The notes beneath the pieces were generated by a model. That model did no database searches and had not been told where the DNA came from. It saw nothing but the letters and a program-made list of their open reading frames with translations. DNA of 64,000 nucleotides from Agrococcus carbonis (GTDB lineage: Bacteria; Actinomycetota; Actinomycetes; Actinomycetales; Microbacteriaceae). The translations under genes were made by a program, and so were the position numbers. Shown piece after piece: positions 1 to 7,139 of the stretch (position 1 is the stretch's first letter; each line of letters opens with the position of its first letter). Location of the stretch: positions 2,294,001 to 2,358,000 of the forward strand of contig NZ_LT629734.1 of the NCBI RefSeq assembly GCF_900104705.1. Direction: 5' to 3'.

Positions 1-430
1 CGACAAGGCCGGCTACGACCTCAAGGAGATCCTGAAGGGCGAGCTGGAGGGCCACGAGCGCGTGGCATGCATCACCGACGTCGGCGTCGACGACCCCGAG
101 GGCTCGACCTCCTACCCGAAGGTGGCGATCGAGGCCGCGGAGCGCGTCGCGCGCGGCGAGGCCGATCGCGCGCTGCTCGTCTGCGGCACCGGGATCGGCG
201 TCGCGATCGCGGCGAACAAGGTGGCCGGCATCCGCGCGACCGTCGCGCACGACTCCTACTCCGTCGAGCGCTCGATCCTGTCGAACGACTGCCAGATCCT
301 CACGATGGGCCAGCGCGTCATCGGCCCCGAGCTCGCCAAGCGGCTCGCGAAGGAGTGGCTGACCTACACGTTCGACCCGTCGAGCCACTCGCAGGCCAAC
401 GTCGACGACATCTGCGCATACGAGGGCTGA
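1..430 (+). CDS. RpiB/LacAB-family sugar-phosphate isomerase, 5' end cut by window edge
   Basis: The reading frame is open from base 2, so the gene begins upstream; only about ten N-terminal residues are missing, because the visible 142 residues match the usual 150-160 aa of RpiB-type aldose-ketose isomerases. The family marks are CGTGIG (the Cys-containing phosphate/active-site loop) and a NDCQILTMGQRVIG stretch equivalent to the usual ND(A)N.L..G.R. segment. RpiB proteins interconvert ribose-5-P and ribulose-5-P, but a subgroup isomerises D-erythrulose-4-P to D-erythrose-4-P. The next gene, 8 nt downstream, is a TIM-like protein of the kind paired with that subgroup in tetritol catabolism, so a tetrulose-phosphate role is inferred. 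A ribose role cannot be excluded. Confidence 0.85.
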   Translation, partial: DKAGYDLKEILKGELEGHERVACITDVGVDDPEGSTSYPKVAIEAAERVARGEADRALLVCGTGIGVAIAANKVAGIRATVAHDSYSVERSILSNDCQILTMGQRVIGPELAKRLAKEWLTYTFDPSSHSQANVDDICAYEG

Positions 431-438
431 GGCCCGCG

Positions 439-1212
439 ATGCTCATCGGCTCGAGCCTGAAGATGTACTTCGGGCGCGCCCGCACGCTCGAGTGGACGCG
501 CGCCGTCGCCGCGATCTGCGCCGAGCACCCCGCCGTGCGGCGGGGGCTGGTCGAGCCGTTCGTCATCCCGACCTTCCCCTCGATCCCCGACGTCGTGACG
601 GTGCTGCAGGAGACGGGCGCAGCGGATGCGGGCATGCTCGTGGGTGCCCAGGACCTCCACTGGGAGGACGCGGGCGCGTTCACGGGCGAGGTCTCCGCGC
701 CCGAGCTCGCCGAGCACGGCGTCGCGCTCGCCGAGATCGGGCACGCCGAGCGGCGCCGCATGTTCGGCGAGACCGATGCGACCGTCGCCCGGAAGGTGGC
801 GGCCGCGCTGCGGCACGGCATCGCCCCGGTGCTGTGCATCGGCGAGGAGGCGGCGGGCGACCACCGCGCCGCCGCGGCTGCGTGCATCGCCCAGCTCGAC
901 GCATCCGTCGCCCTCGCCGTGCGCGAGGGGCTCACGGGCCGGCTCGTCGTCGCGTACGAGCCCGTCTGGGCGATCGGCGCGCCCGAGCCCGCGGGGGAGG
1001 AGCACATCCGCGCGGTGGCCGGGGCGCTGCGCGCGCACGCCGCCGCGGGCCCGTTCGACGCGCAGGTCATCTACGGCGGCAGCGCCGGCCCGGGGCTCCT
1101 GCCGCGCATCGCGGACTCGGTCGACGGCATGTTCCTCGGGCGTTTCGCGCACGATCCGGCGGCGTTCGGGGCGATCCTCGACGAAGCGCTCGCTCTCGAG
1201 GAGGACCGATGA
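439..1212 (+). CDS. Triosephosphate-isomerase-like protein, probable L-erythrulose-1-phosphate isomerase type
   Basis: A 257-aa TIM barrel. The TIM catalytic set is kept: Lys8 in GSSLKMYFG, His102 in EIGHAERR, Glu174 in AYEPVWAIG, and the phosphate loop YGGSAGPG near residue 215. The N-terminal loop reads GSSLKM rather than the GNWKMN of glycolytic TpiA, which is typical of the EryH/LerI branch that isomerises L-erythrulose-1-P to D-erythrulose-4-P. ATG at 439 is taken because the longer open frame upstream is only the antisense-like shadow of the preceding gene. It lies 8 nt after the RpiB-like gene and overlaps the regulator that follows by ATGA, so the three are one transcript. A true second TpiA is the main alternative. 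Confidence 0.8.
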   Translation: MLIGSSLKMYFGRARTLEWTRAVAAICAEHPAVRRGLVEPFVIPTFPSIPDVVTVLQETGAADAGMLVGAQDLHWEDAGAFTGEVSAPELAEHGVALAEIGHAERRRMFGETDATVARKVAAALRHGIAPVLCIGEEAAGDHRAAAAACIAQLDASVALAVREGLTGRLVVAYEPVWAIGAPEPAGEEHIRAVAGALRAHAAAGPFDAQVIYGGSAGPGLLPRIADSVDGMFLGRFAHDPAAFGAILDEALALEEDR

Positions 1213-1928
1213 CCACCACCCGCCTGCCGCTGCGCGTCGGAGAGATCGAGCGGCGCGGCCTGCGCGACCGGGTCTACGAGCTCATCCTCGACATGCTGCT
1301 CACCGGCGGCGTCGAGCCGGGCTCGCGGCTCTCGATCGACACCCTCGCGAAGCAGCTCGACGTCTCGCCGACGCCCGTGCGCGAGGCGATGGTGCAGCTC
1401 GAGCGCACGGGCCTCGTCACGCGCGAGGCGCTCAAGGGCTACCGGGTCGCGCCGCCGCTCGGGCCCCAGGAGCTCACCGAGCTCTTCGACGCGCGCGTCA
1501 TGCTCGAGGTCGAGGCCGCGAGACTCGTGACGCCGCGCGTCGAGGCGCTGCTGCCGCAGCTGCGCGACGCGCACGAGCTGCACGGCGCGTGGGCGCAGCA
1601 GGTGACCGAGGCGATGACGCAGGGCGCCGACAGCACGCCCGTCACGCAGGAGTACTTCGCCGCCGACGCCGCCTTCCACCGCGCGATCTTCGAGGGCACG
1701 GCCAACCGGTTCCTGCTCGCGATGCACGACGACCTCGGAGCCCTGACGCACCGCCTGCGCCAGGCCGTCATCCGCGGCGTGCACGACGTCGAGGAGGCGC
1801 ACGCCGAGCACGGGCGCGTGCTCGAGGCCTTCGAGCGCGGCGACGCCGCCGCGGCGGCGGATGCGATGCGCGCGCACATCGAGGGCGTCCGCACCCGCTC
1901 GATGCGGGACGCCGCGCCCCAGGACTAG
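1209..1928 (+). CDS. GntR-family (FadR subfamily) transcriptional regulator
   Basis: A 239-aa regulator. Residues about 10-80 form a winged helix with the GntR pattern (LRDRVYELIL, SPTPVREAMVQLERTGLV). Residues about 90-230 are the all-helical FCD ligand domain with the metal-binding type pattern (D.AFHRAIFEGTAN, AEHGRVLEAFERGD...AM..HI). It overlaps the TIM-like gene by 4 nt (ATGA), so it is co-transcribed with it. The likely role is a metabolite-responsive repressor of this sugar cluster; the perfect palindrome at 1984-1993, next to the promoter of the following operon, is a candidate binding site. The effector is not visible from sequence. Confidence 0.85.
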   Translation: MTTTRLPLRVGEIERRGLRDRVYELILDMLLTGGVEPGSRLSIDTLAKQLDVSPTPVREAMVQLERTGLVTREALKGYRVAPPLGPQELTELFDARVMLEVEAARLVTPRVEALLPQLRDAHELHGAWAQQVTEAMTQGADSTPVTQEYFAADAAFHRAIFEGTANRFLLAMHDDLGALTHRLRQAVIRGVHDVEEAHAEHGRVLEAFERGDAAAAADAMRAHIEGVRTRSMRDAAPQD

Positions 1929-1954
1929 GCCCCGCGGGGCGACGCGCCGTCGCC

Positions 1955-1993
1955 TTGCACCCCGGCCGCTATCTGACTACATTTCCTATAGGA
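1955..1993 (+). promoter_or_regulatory. Candidate sigma-A-type promoter with overlapping palindromic operator
   Basis: TTGCAC (1955-1960) and TACATT (1978-1983) are separated by exactly 17 bp. The perfect 10-bp palindrome TCCTATAGGA (1984-1993) starts one base after the -10 box, where a bound repressor would block transcription. It is the AT-richest patch of the 108-bp gap and precedes the TIM-barrel/dehydrogenase/MFS operon. Control by the adjacent GntR protein is an inference from position. Confidence 0.5.
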
Positions 1994-2042
1994 TCTTTTC
2001 CCGGACGTCCCCGTCCGAAGCGATGCAACGGAGCAGATGACC

Positions 2043-2975
2043 ATGGCACAGCAGGCAGCCTTCACCGCAGACACGTGGCCGATCGCCACCTGCCTGCACG
2101 GGATCCCGGCCGTCTCGGACGGCGTCGCCCTGCACGACGCCGACGCCGAGGTGTGGGACGCCGCGTTCGCGCAGGTCGCCGACGTGGGCTTCACGCTCGC
2201 GGAGCTCGCCGACAGCCACATCCGCCCCGCCGACCTCGAGGCGAGCCGCAAGGACGAGCTCTTCGACATCCTCGGGCGCCACGGCATCCGCATCCCCTCG
2301 GTGCACCTGCAGCGCCAGAGCGTCATCATGCCCGGGCACGAGGAGCGCAACCTCGCGTACGCGCACCGCACGATCGACGCCGCGGCCGAGTGGGGCATGG
2401 AGGTCTTCTCGACTGGCCTGCACCAGCCGTTCAACCAGGCGCAGCGCGAGGCGCTGTGGTTCTGGACCGCGCAGGGCCCGAAGGACCCAGAGGACCCCGA
2501 GGTGTGGGATGCGGCGGTCACGCGCCTGCGCGAGCTCGGCCGCCACGCCGCCGAGGTCGGCCTCAAGATGTCGCTCGAGATGTACGAGGACACCTACCTC
2601 GGCACCGCCGACTCCGCCGTGCGGCTCGTCGAGGAGATCGGCCTCGACAACGTCGGCCTCAATCCCGACATCGCCAACCTCATCCGCCTGCACCGGCCCA
2701 TCGAGGACTGGCGCGAGATGCACGCGAAGACGCTGCCGTACGCCAACTACTGGCACGTCAAGAACTACACGCGCGACGAGGCCGCCGACGGCTCGTGGGC
2801 GACGAGCGTGCCCTCGACGATGGAGGGCGGCCTCATCAACTACCGCCAGGTCGTGCGCGACGCGCTCGAGCTCGGCTTCGACGGCATCTTCCTGATGGAG
2901 CACTACGGCGGCGACAGCCTCGGCAACTGCTCCACCAACGCGCGCTACCTGCGCACGCTCCTCCCGAAGGGATGA
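2043..2975 (+). CDS. TIM-barrel sugar isomerase/epimerase or dehydratase-like protein (AP-endonuclease 2 fold)
   Basis: 310 aa. The sequence shows the metal-site pattern of xylose-isomerase-like TIM barrels: Glu in SLEMYED, Asp/Asn in GLNPDIAN, His in YWHVKNY and Glu in FLMEHYGGD, spaced along the C-terminal half. Such proteins isomerise or epimerise sugars or dehydrate sugar acids. It lacks the signature segments of classical UxuA mannonate dehydratase, so the exact reaction is unknown. GGAG at 2030-2033 is 9 nt before ATG 2043 and only 3 nt before the in-frame ATG 2037, so 2043 is chosen. First gene of an operon that continues with two dehydrogenases and an importer for a small organic acid or sugar acid. 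Confidence 0.75.
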   Translation: MAQQAAFTADTWPIATCLHGIPAVSDGVALHDADAEVWDAAFAQVADVGFTLAELADSHIRPADLEASRKDELFDILGRHGIRIPSVHLQRQSVIMPGHEERNLAYAHRTIDAAAEWGMEVFSTGLHQPFNQAQREALWFWTAQGPKDPEDPEVWDAAVTRLRELGRHAAEVGLKMSLEMYEDTYLGTADSAVRLVEEIGLDNVGLNPDIANLIRLHRPIEDWREMHAKTLPYANYWHVKNYTRDEAADGSWATSVPSTMEGGLINYRQVVRDALELGFDGIFLMEHYGGDSLGNCSTNARYLRTLLPKG

Positions 2976-2977
2976 TC

Positions 2978-3931
2978 ATGACCACGAAGACCATCGCCGT
3001 CGTCGGCTCCGGCTACATGGGCGGCGGCATCGCCCAGGTGCTCGCGCTCGCCGGCTACGACGTGAAGATCGCCGACGTCTCGGCGGAGATCGCCCAGCAG
3101 AACCGCCAGCGGCTGCTCGACGAGGCCGCCGCGTTCGTCGCCGACGAGCTCTTCCCCGCCGACGCGGTCGAGCGCATCGAGGCGCGCCTCACCGCCGCCG
3201 AGTCGATCGAGGAGGCCGTCGCCGACGCCGACTTCATCGAGGAGGCCGTGCCCGAGAAGGTCGAGATCAAGCACGCGACGCTCGCGCGCATCTCGGCCGT
3301 CGCCCGCCCCGACGCGATCATCGGCTCGAACACGTCGACGATCCTCATCGGCACCCTCGCCGAGGCCGTCGAGCACCCCGAGCGCTTCCTCGGCGTGCAC
3401 TTCTCGAACCCCGCGCCGTTCATCCCGGGCGTCGAGCTGATCGCGCACGCCGGCACCGACGAGGCCGTGCTGCCCGTCGTCGAGGAGATCGTCGCGGCGA
3501 CCGGCAAGGAGACCGCGCGCGTCGGCGACGCGACCGGCTTCGTGCTCAACCGCCTGCAGTACGCGCTCTTCCACGAGGCGACGCAGCTCGTCGAGGAGGG
3601 CGTCGCGACCCCGGACGACATCGACACGATCGTGCGCACGACCTTCGGCTTCCGCCTGCCGGTCTTCGGGCCGTTCGCGATCGCCGACATGGCGGGCCTC
3701 GACGTCTACGCGTTCTGCTACGCCTCGCTCCAGACCCGCTGGCCCGAGCGCTTCGCCACGCCCGACTCGCTCAAGGAGCTCGTCGACGCCGGCAAGTTCG
3801 GCACCAAGTCGGGCGCCGGCTACCTCGACGTGCCGGCCGAGCGCACCGCCGAGCTCGTCGCCTACCGCAACAAGGCCTACGTCGCCATCAAGCAGCTCAT
3901 GGACGAGCTCGGCCCGGCCCCCATCCACTGA
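2978..3931 (+). CDS. 3-hydroxyacyl-CoA dehydrogenase-family NAD(P) dehydrogenase
   Basis: 317 aa. An N-terminal Rossmann fold starts at once (VVGSGYMGGGIAQ, residues 9-21) with an acidic residue ending strand 2 (IADVS) that favours NAD. The family loop SNTST and the segment GVHFSNPAPFIPG (His-x-x-x-Pro region) lie near residues 115-150, and the C-terminal helical domain has the usual D.TGF.LNR motif. The fold covers 3-hydroxybutyryl-CoA dehydrogenases but also L-gulonate 3-dehydrogenase and related sugar-acid enzymes. With a sugar-type isomerase before it and an ACS-type importer after it, sugar-acid oxidation is more likely than fatty-acid metabolism. ATG 2978 is preferred over ATG 2972 because GAAGGG ends directly at 2971. 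Confidence 0.78.
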   Translation: MTTKTIAVVGSGYMGGGIAQVLALAGYDVKIADVSAEIAQQNRQRLLDEAAAFVADELFPADAVERIEARLTAAESIEEAVADADFIEEAVPEKVEIKHATLARISAVARPDAIIGSNTSTILIGTLAEAVEHPERFLGVHFSNPAPFIPGVELIAHAGTDEAVLPVVEEIVAATGKETARVGDATGFVLNRLQYALFHEATQLVEEGVATPDDIDTIVRTTFGFRLPVFGPFAIADMAGLDVYAFCYASLQTRWPERFATPDSLKELVDAGKFGTKSGAGYLDVPAERTAELVAYRNKAYVAIKQLMDELGPAPIH

Positions 3932-3958
3932 TCCACCGCGAGACCTAGGAGTCCTCCC

Positions 3959-4729
3959 ATGGCAACCGCATTCCCCGAGGTGCGCACCGTCGTCCTCACC
4001 GGCGCGGCATCCCCGCGCGGCATCGGCCGCGCATCCGCCCACTTCCTCGCCGAGCAGGGCTGGAACATCGGCATCATCGACCTCGACGCGGATGCGGCGA
4101 GGGCCGTCGCCGCCGAGATCGCCGAGCAGCACGGCGTGCAGGCCGCGGGCGCCGGCGCGAACGTCGCCGACGAGGCGCAGGTGCGCGCGGCGTACGACGA
4201 GCTCGAGGCCGCGCTGCCGCAGATCGTCGCGCTCGTGAACCTCGCGGGCGTCTCGAGCCCCGTGCCGTACCTCGAGGTGACCGCCGACGAGTGGAAGCGC
4301 GTCATGGACATCAACATGAACGGCGTCCACTACGCGACCCGCCGGGCCGTCGAGTCGATGGTCGAGCACGGCGTCGGCCGCGTCGTGAGCCTCTCGTCCG
4401 TCTCCGCCCAGCGGGGCGGCGGCACGTTCTCGAAGACGGTGTACTCGGCCGCGAAGGCGGGCGTCATCGGCTTCACGCGCTCGGTCGCGCGCGAGCTGGG
4501 CCACCAGGGCATCACCGTCAACGCGATCTCGCCCGGCCCGATCGACACCGACATCATGGGCGGCACCCTCACCGAGGAGCGCAAGACCGCGATGGCCGCC
4601 GACGGCGTGCTGCCGCGCATCGGCACCCCGCGCGACATCGCCGCCGCCATCGCCTACCTGATCTCCGAGGACGCCGGATTCGTGACGGGGCAGACCCTGA
4701 ACGTCGACGGCGGCCTCTACATGCACTGA
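3959..4729 (+). CDS. Short-chain dehydrogenase/reductase (SDR)
   Basis: 256 aa, classical SDR length. The cofactor motif is TGAASPRGIG (residues 14-23), the stabilising motif is NLAG (94-97), and the catalytic triad is Ser146/147, Tyr162 and Lys166 (YSAAK). Asp41 after strand 2 (IIDLD) favours NAD(H). The C-terminus ends VTGQTLNVDGG as in FabG-like enzymes. It lies 27 nt after the preceding dehydrogenase with GGAG at 3948-3951. Two different dehydrogenases in series fit an oxidation/reduction pair on one sugar or sugar acid. The substrate is not known. Confidence 0.8.
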   Translation: MATAFPEVRTVVLTGAASPRGIGRASAHFLAEQGWNIGIIDLDADAARAVAAEIAEQHGVQAAGAGANVADEAQVRAAYDELEAALPQIVALVNLAGVSSPVPYLEVTADEWKRVMDINMNGVHYATRRAVESMVEHGVGRVVSLSSVSAQRGGGTFSKTVYSAAKAGVIGFTRSVARELGHQGITVNAISPGPIDTDIMGGTLTEERKTAMAADGVLPRIGTPRDIAAAIAYLISEDAGFVTGQTLNVDGGLYMH

Positions 4730-4732
4730 GCC

Positions 4733-4840
4733 ATGGCTGGCCAAGGCCCCTGGTCCAAGTCCCGCATCCTCTTCCTCGCACTGGGCGTCGTCCTGGTCGG
4801 GGTGGGGCTGTGGCTCATCCTCCCCACGCTCCTCGGCTGA
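4733..4840 (+). CDS. 35-aa single-span membrane peptide
   Basis: ATG at 4733, 3 nt after the SDR stop, opens a 35-codon frame ending at TGA 4838-4840. The product has a short polar start (MAGQGPWSKSR) followed by an unbroken hydrophobic span of about 24 residues (ILFLALGVVLVGVGLWLILP) and ends LLG. No charged residue occurs in the span, and a positive N-terminus suggests N-in topology. It sits 44 nt before the MFS importer. A small helper of the transporter is possible but unproven. No clear Shine-Dalgarno is present, so expression would depend on coupling to the SDR stop codon. Too short to assign to any family. Confidence 0.5.
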   Translation: MAGQGPWSKSRILFLALGVVLVGVGLWLILPTLLG

Positions 4841-4884
4841 CGCCGAGCGATCCGAACAGCACCACCCGCTCAAAGGAGAGTCCC

Positions 4885-6270
4885 GTGTCAGATTCGACAC
4901 TGACCGCCACGTCGAAGGGCGGCACCGCCCTCGACTCGGCCATCAAGAAGGCCGCGAAGCATCTCATGCCGATGCTCGTGATCCTCTACTTCGTCGCGTT
5001 CCTCGACCGCACCAACGTCGGCTTCGCCGAGGAGGCGCTGAAGATCGATCGCGGCATCTCGGCCGGAGCCTTCGCGCTCGGCGCCGGCATCTTCTTCATC
5101 GGCTACGCGATCTTCGAGATCCCCTCGAACCTGCTGCTGAAGAAGTTCGGCGCGCGCTTCTGGCTCGCGCGCATCGCGATCACGTGGGGCCTCGTGGCCT
5201 CCGCGTTCGCGTTCGTCACCGACGACACCTCGTTCATCGTGCTGCGCTTCCTGCTCGGCGTGACGGAGGCGGGCCTCTTCCCGGGCGTCATCCTCTTCCT
5301 CTCGGAGTGGTTCCCGAACAAGCACCGCGTGCAGATGTTCGCGATCTTCTACCTCGCGCAGCCCTTCTCGCAGATGCTCGGCGCTCCGCTCTCGGGCGGC
5401 CTGATCAGCTTCGGTGACACCCTGACGCCGTGGCACGGCTGGCAGGTCATGTTCTTCGTCGAGGGCATGATGGCCGTCGTCGCGGGCATCGCCGCCATCT
5501 TCCTGCTCATCAACGGGCCGCAGGACGCGAAGTGGCTCAACCAGGCCGAGAAGGATGCGCTCATCGACGTGATGGCGAAGGAGGACTCGGTGCGCGAGTC
5601 CGACGGCCCCTCCGGCGTCTGGCGCGCGATGGGCAACTGGAAGGTGTGGTACTTCACCATCATCTACTTCTGCCTGCAGATCGCGGTCTACGGCACCACG
5701 TTCTACCTGCCGCAGCAGGTCGCTGGCCTGCTGGGCCAGGACGTCGGCTGGCAGGTCGGCCTCGTCGCGGCCATCCCGTGGCTCGTCGGCCTCTTCGCCT
5801 GCTACTTCTTCGGCAAGGCGGCCAACACGATCATCCGCCGCCGCAACTGGGGCACGATGTTCTACGTCATCACCGGCGTCGCGATCCTCGGCTCGGCCTG
5901 GGCCGGCACCGCCGGGCAGCCGATCCTCGGCATCCTGTTCATCACGATCGCGGTGGCGAGCTTCCTCTCGGTCGGCCCGATCACGTGGTCGTACCCGACG
6001 GCGTTCCTCACCGGCACCGCGGCCGCCGCGGGCATCGGCCTCATCAACTCGCTCGGCAACCTGGGCGGCTTCGTCGCCCCGCTGATGCGCACGGGCATCA
6101 ACGAGGCGGTCCCGACCGAGTCGGGCGCCTGGGGCGTCGTCTCGCTCGGCGTGTTCGCGTTCCTCGCGGCCGTGATGCTCTTCTGCACGAAGTTCTTCTC
6201 GGCGAAGGCGGATGCGCTGCTCACGTCGGAGAAGGACGCCGACGTGGAGGCAGCCGCACCCGGTCACTGA
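4885..6270 (+). CDS. MFS transporter, anion:cation symporter (ACS) family
   Basis: 461 aa with about 12 predicted membrane spans and a central cytoplasmic loop around residues 215-250. FLDRTNVGFA (residues 37-46) is the span-1 signature of ACS members such as hexuronate, tartrate and phthalate importers, and GVTEAGLFPG follows in span 4. GTG 4885 is the start: AAAGGAGA ends 5 nt upstream and the open frame before it is a shadow. It closes the operon and is followed by a strong hairpin. Import of a monocarboxylate sugar acid by proton symport is the family expectation and fits the two dehydrogenases upstream. Confidence 0.85.
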   Translation: MSDSTLTATSKGGTALDSAIKKAAKHLMPMLVILYFVAFLDRTNVGFAEEALKIDRGISAGAFALGAGIFFIGYAIFEIPSNLLLKKFGARFWLARIAITWGLVASAFAFVTDDTSFIVLRFLLGVTEAGLFPGVILFLSEWFPNKHRVQMFAIFYLAQPFSQMLGAPLSGGLISFGDTLTPWHGWQVMFFVEGMMAVVAGIAAIFLLINGPQDAKWLNQAEKDALIDVMAKEDSVRESDGPSGVWRAMGNWKVWYFTIIYFCLQIAVYGTTFYLPQQVAGLLGQDVGWQVGLVAAIPWLVGLFACYFFGKAANTIIRRRNWGTMFYVITGVAILGSAWAGTAGQPILGILFITIAVASFLSVGPITWSYPTAFLTGTAAAAGIGLINSLGNLGGFVAPLMRTGINEAVPTESGAWGVVSLGVFAFLAAVMLFCTKFFSAKADALLTSEKDADVEAAAPGH

Positions 6271-6304
6271 GCCGAGGCACATCGTGCACCCCTGCGGTGC
6301 ACCC

Positions 6305-6345
6305 ACAGGCCGGATCGGGACCCGCGACACCCCGATCCGGCCTGT
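6305..6345 (+). terminator. Strong hairpin terminator after the MFS operon
   Basis: A perfect 15-bp stem (ACAGGCCGGATCGGG paired with CCCGATCCGGCCTGT) with an 11-nt loop, 34 nt after the MFS stop. There is no T-tract, which is common for high-GC actinobacterial terminators. Confidence 0.7.
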
Positions 6346-6383
6346 CGCCTCTGCGCCCGGGGTGACCGCGCGGCTGGTGCGGC

Positions 6384-6389
6384 TAGGCT
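6384..6389 (+). promoter_or_regulatory. TAGGCT -10 box for the DhaL-like gene
   Basis: TAGGCT stands 48 nt before the start codon. GGTGAC at 6361-6366 is a weak -35 at 17 bp. A GAGGAGGG ribosome site follows at 6422-6429, so a leader of about 40 nt is expected. Confidence 0.4.
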
Positions 6390-6436
6390 TCAGGCGCGCG
6401 GCCGGGACGCCGGTCTCGGCCGAGGAGGGCAGCACC

Positions 6437-7027
6437 ATGCAGCACGACGACATCGTCCGCGCGGCGCTCGAGCGCATCGTCGCGGCGCTCGAGGAGGCGC
6501 GCGAGGAGCTCGACGAGCTCGACGCGGTCGCCGACGACGGCAACCACGGCACCCACATGCTCGCCGGCGCCAGCGCCGCCCGCGACGCCGCCGCATCCGC
6601 CCCCGCGGGCACGGCGCTCGCCGCCGCGTCGCAGGCCTGGGGTGCCGAGGAGGGCAGCGCGAACTCCCTCTGGGGCGCGATGGGGGCAGCTGCCGCCGCA
6701 GCGCTCCCGGCCGGGCCCCTCGCGATGGTCGACGCGGCCCTGCAGGCGCTCGAGACCTCGACCGACGCGTCGATCGGCGACAAGTCGATCGTCGACACCC
6801 TCGCTCCCGCGCTCGGCGACGCGCACGTGCACCTGCGGCGCGGCGAGCCGGGGGCGGATGCGGCGGCGCACGCCGCCGGGGTCGCCGAGGAGGCGGCGGT
6901 CGAGACCGCCGCCATCGAGGACCGCTTCGACGCCTCCACCCCCGACCTCGGCTTCCCCGACCCCGGAGCGACCTCGTCGGCGGTCATCCTCGCCGCGATC
7001 GCCGACGTGCTCGCCGAGCACAGCTGA
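6437..7027 (+). CDS. DhaL-like (DAK phosphatase/ADP-binding domain) protein
   Basis: 196 aa, the size of a stand-alone DhaL. DhaL binds ADP-Mg and phosphorylates the hydrated ketose held by DhaK. The metal site region reads LDAVADDGNHGTHM at about residues 26-39: the first two ligands are kept but the third, normally Asp (D.D.HG), is Asn. A GAS/TSTDASIGDKSIVDTL segment matches the second conserved DhaL block. No DhaK gene is adjacent in the window. It may be the L subunit for a tetrulose kinase whose partner lies upstream, or a non-catalytic relative. ATG 6437 has GAGGAGGG 7 nt upstream; the longer frame is not coding. Confidence 0.7.
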   Translation: MQHDDIVRAALERIVAALEEAREELDELDAVADDGNHGTHMLAGASAARDAAASAPAGTALAAASQAWGAEEGSANSLWGAMGAAAAAALPAGPLAMVDAALQALETSTDASIGDKSIVDTLAPALGDAHVHLRRGEPGADAAAHAAGVAEEAAVETAAIEDRFDASTPDLGFPDPGATSSAVILAAIADVLAEHS

Positions 7028-7100
7028 GCTCGGGCTCGCCCGCGCGAAGGAAGCGCGGGACTTTCGCGGCGCTCGTGCCGGGCGCCGCGCATCCGCTCAC

Positions 7101-7106
7101 TAGGCT
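7101..7106 (+). promoter_or_regulatory. TAGGCT -10 box upstream of glpX
   Basis: TAGGCT is 33 nt before the GTG start of glpX and is followed by a GGAGGAGA ribosome site at 7128-7135. No convincing -35 was found. Confidence 0.4.
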
Positions 7107-7139
7107 CGTGGGGAGCCCTGTTCCGATGGAGGAGACCCC

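Noticed and set aside
626-3931. 1101-codon plus-strand open frame through the first four genes
   Set aside because: Only its last part is the dehydrogenase gene; the rest is an out-of-frame read of high-GC genes with Arg/Ala-rich, low-complexity translation.
2978-3931. Fatty-acid beta-oxidation role for the dehydrogenase
   Set aside because: No thiolase, enoyl-CoA hydratase or acyl-CoA dehydrogenase nearby; neighbours are sugar-type enzymes and an ACS importer.
2945-4900. 651-codon minus-strand frame
   Set aside because: Antisense shadow of the dehydrogenase and SDR genes; no domain, no ribosome site, typical of GC-rich DNA.
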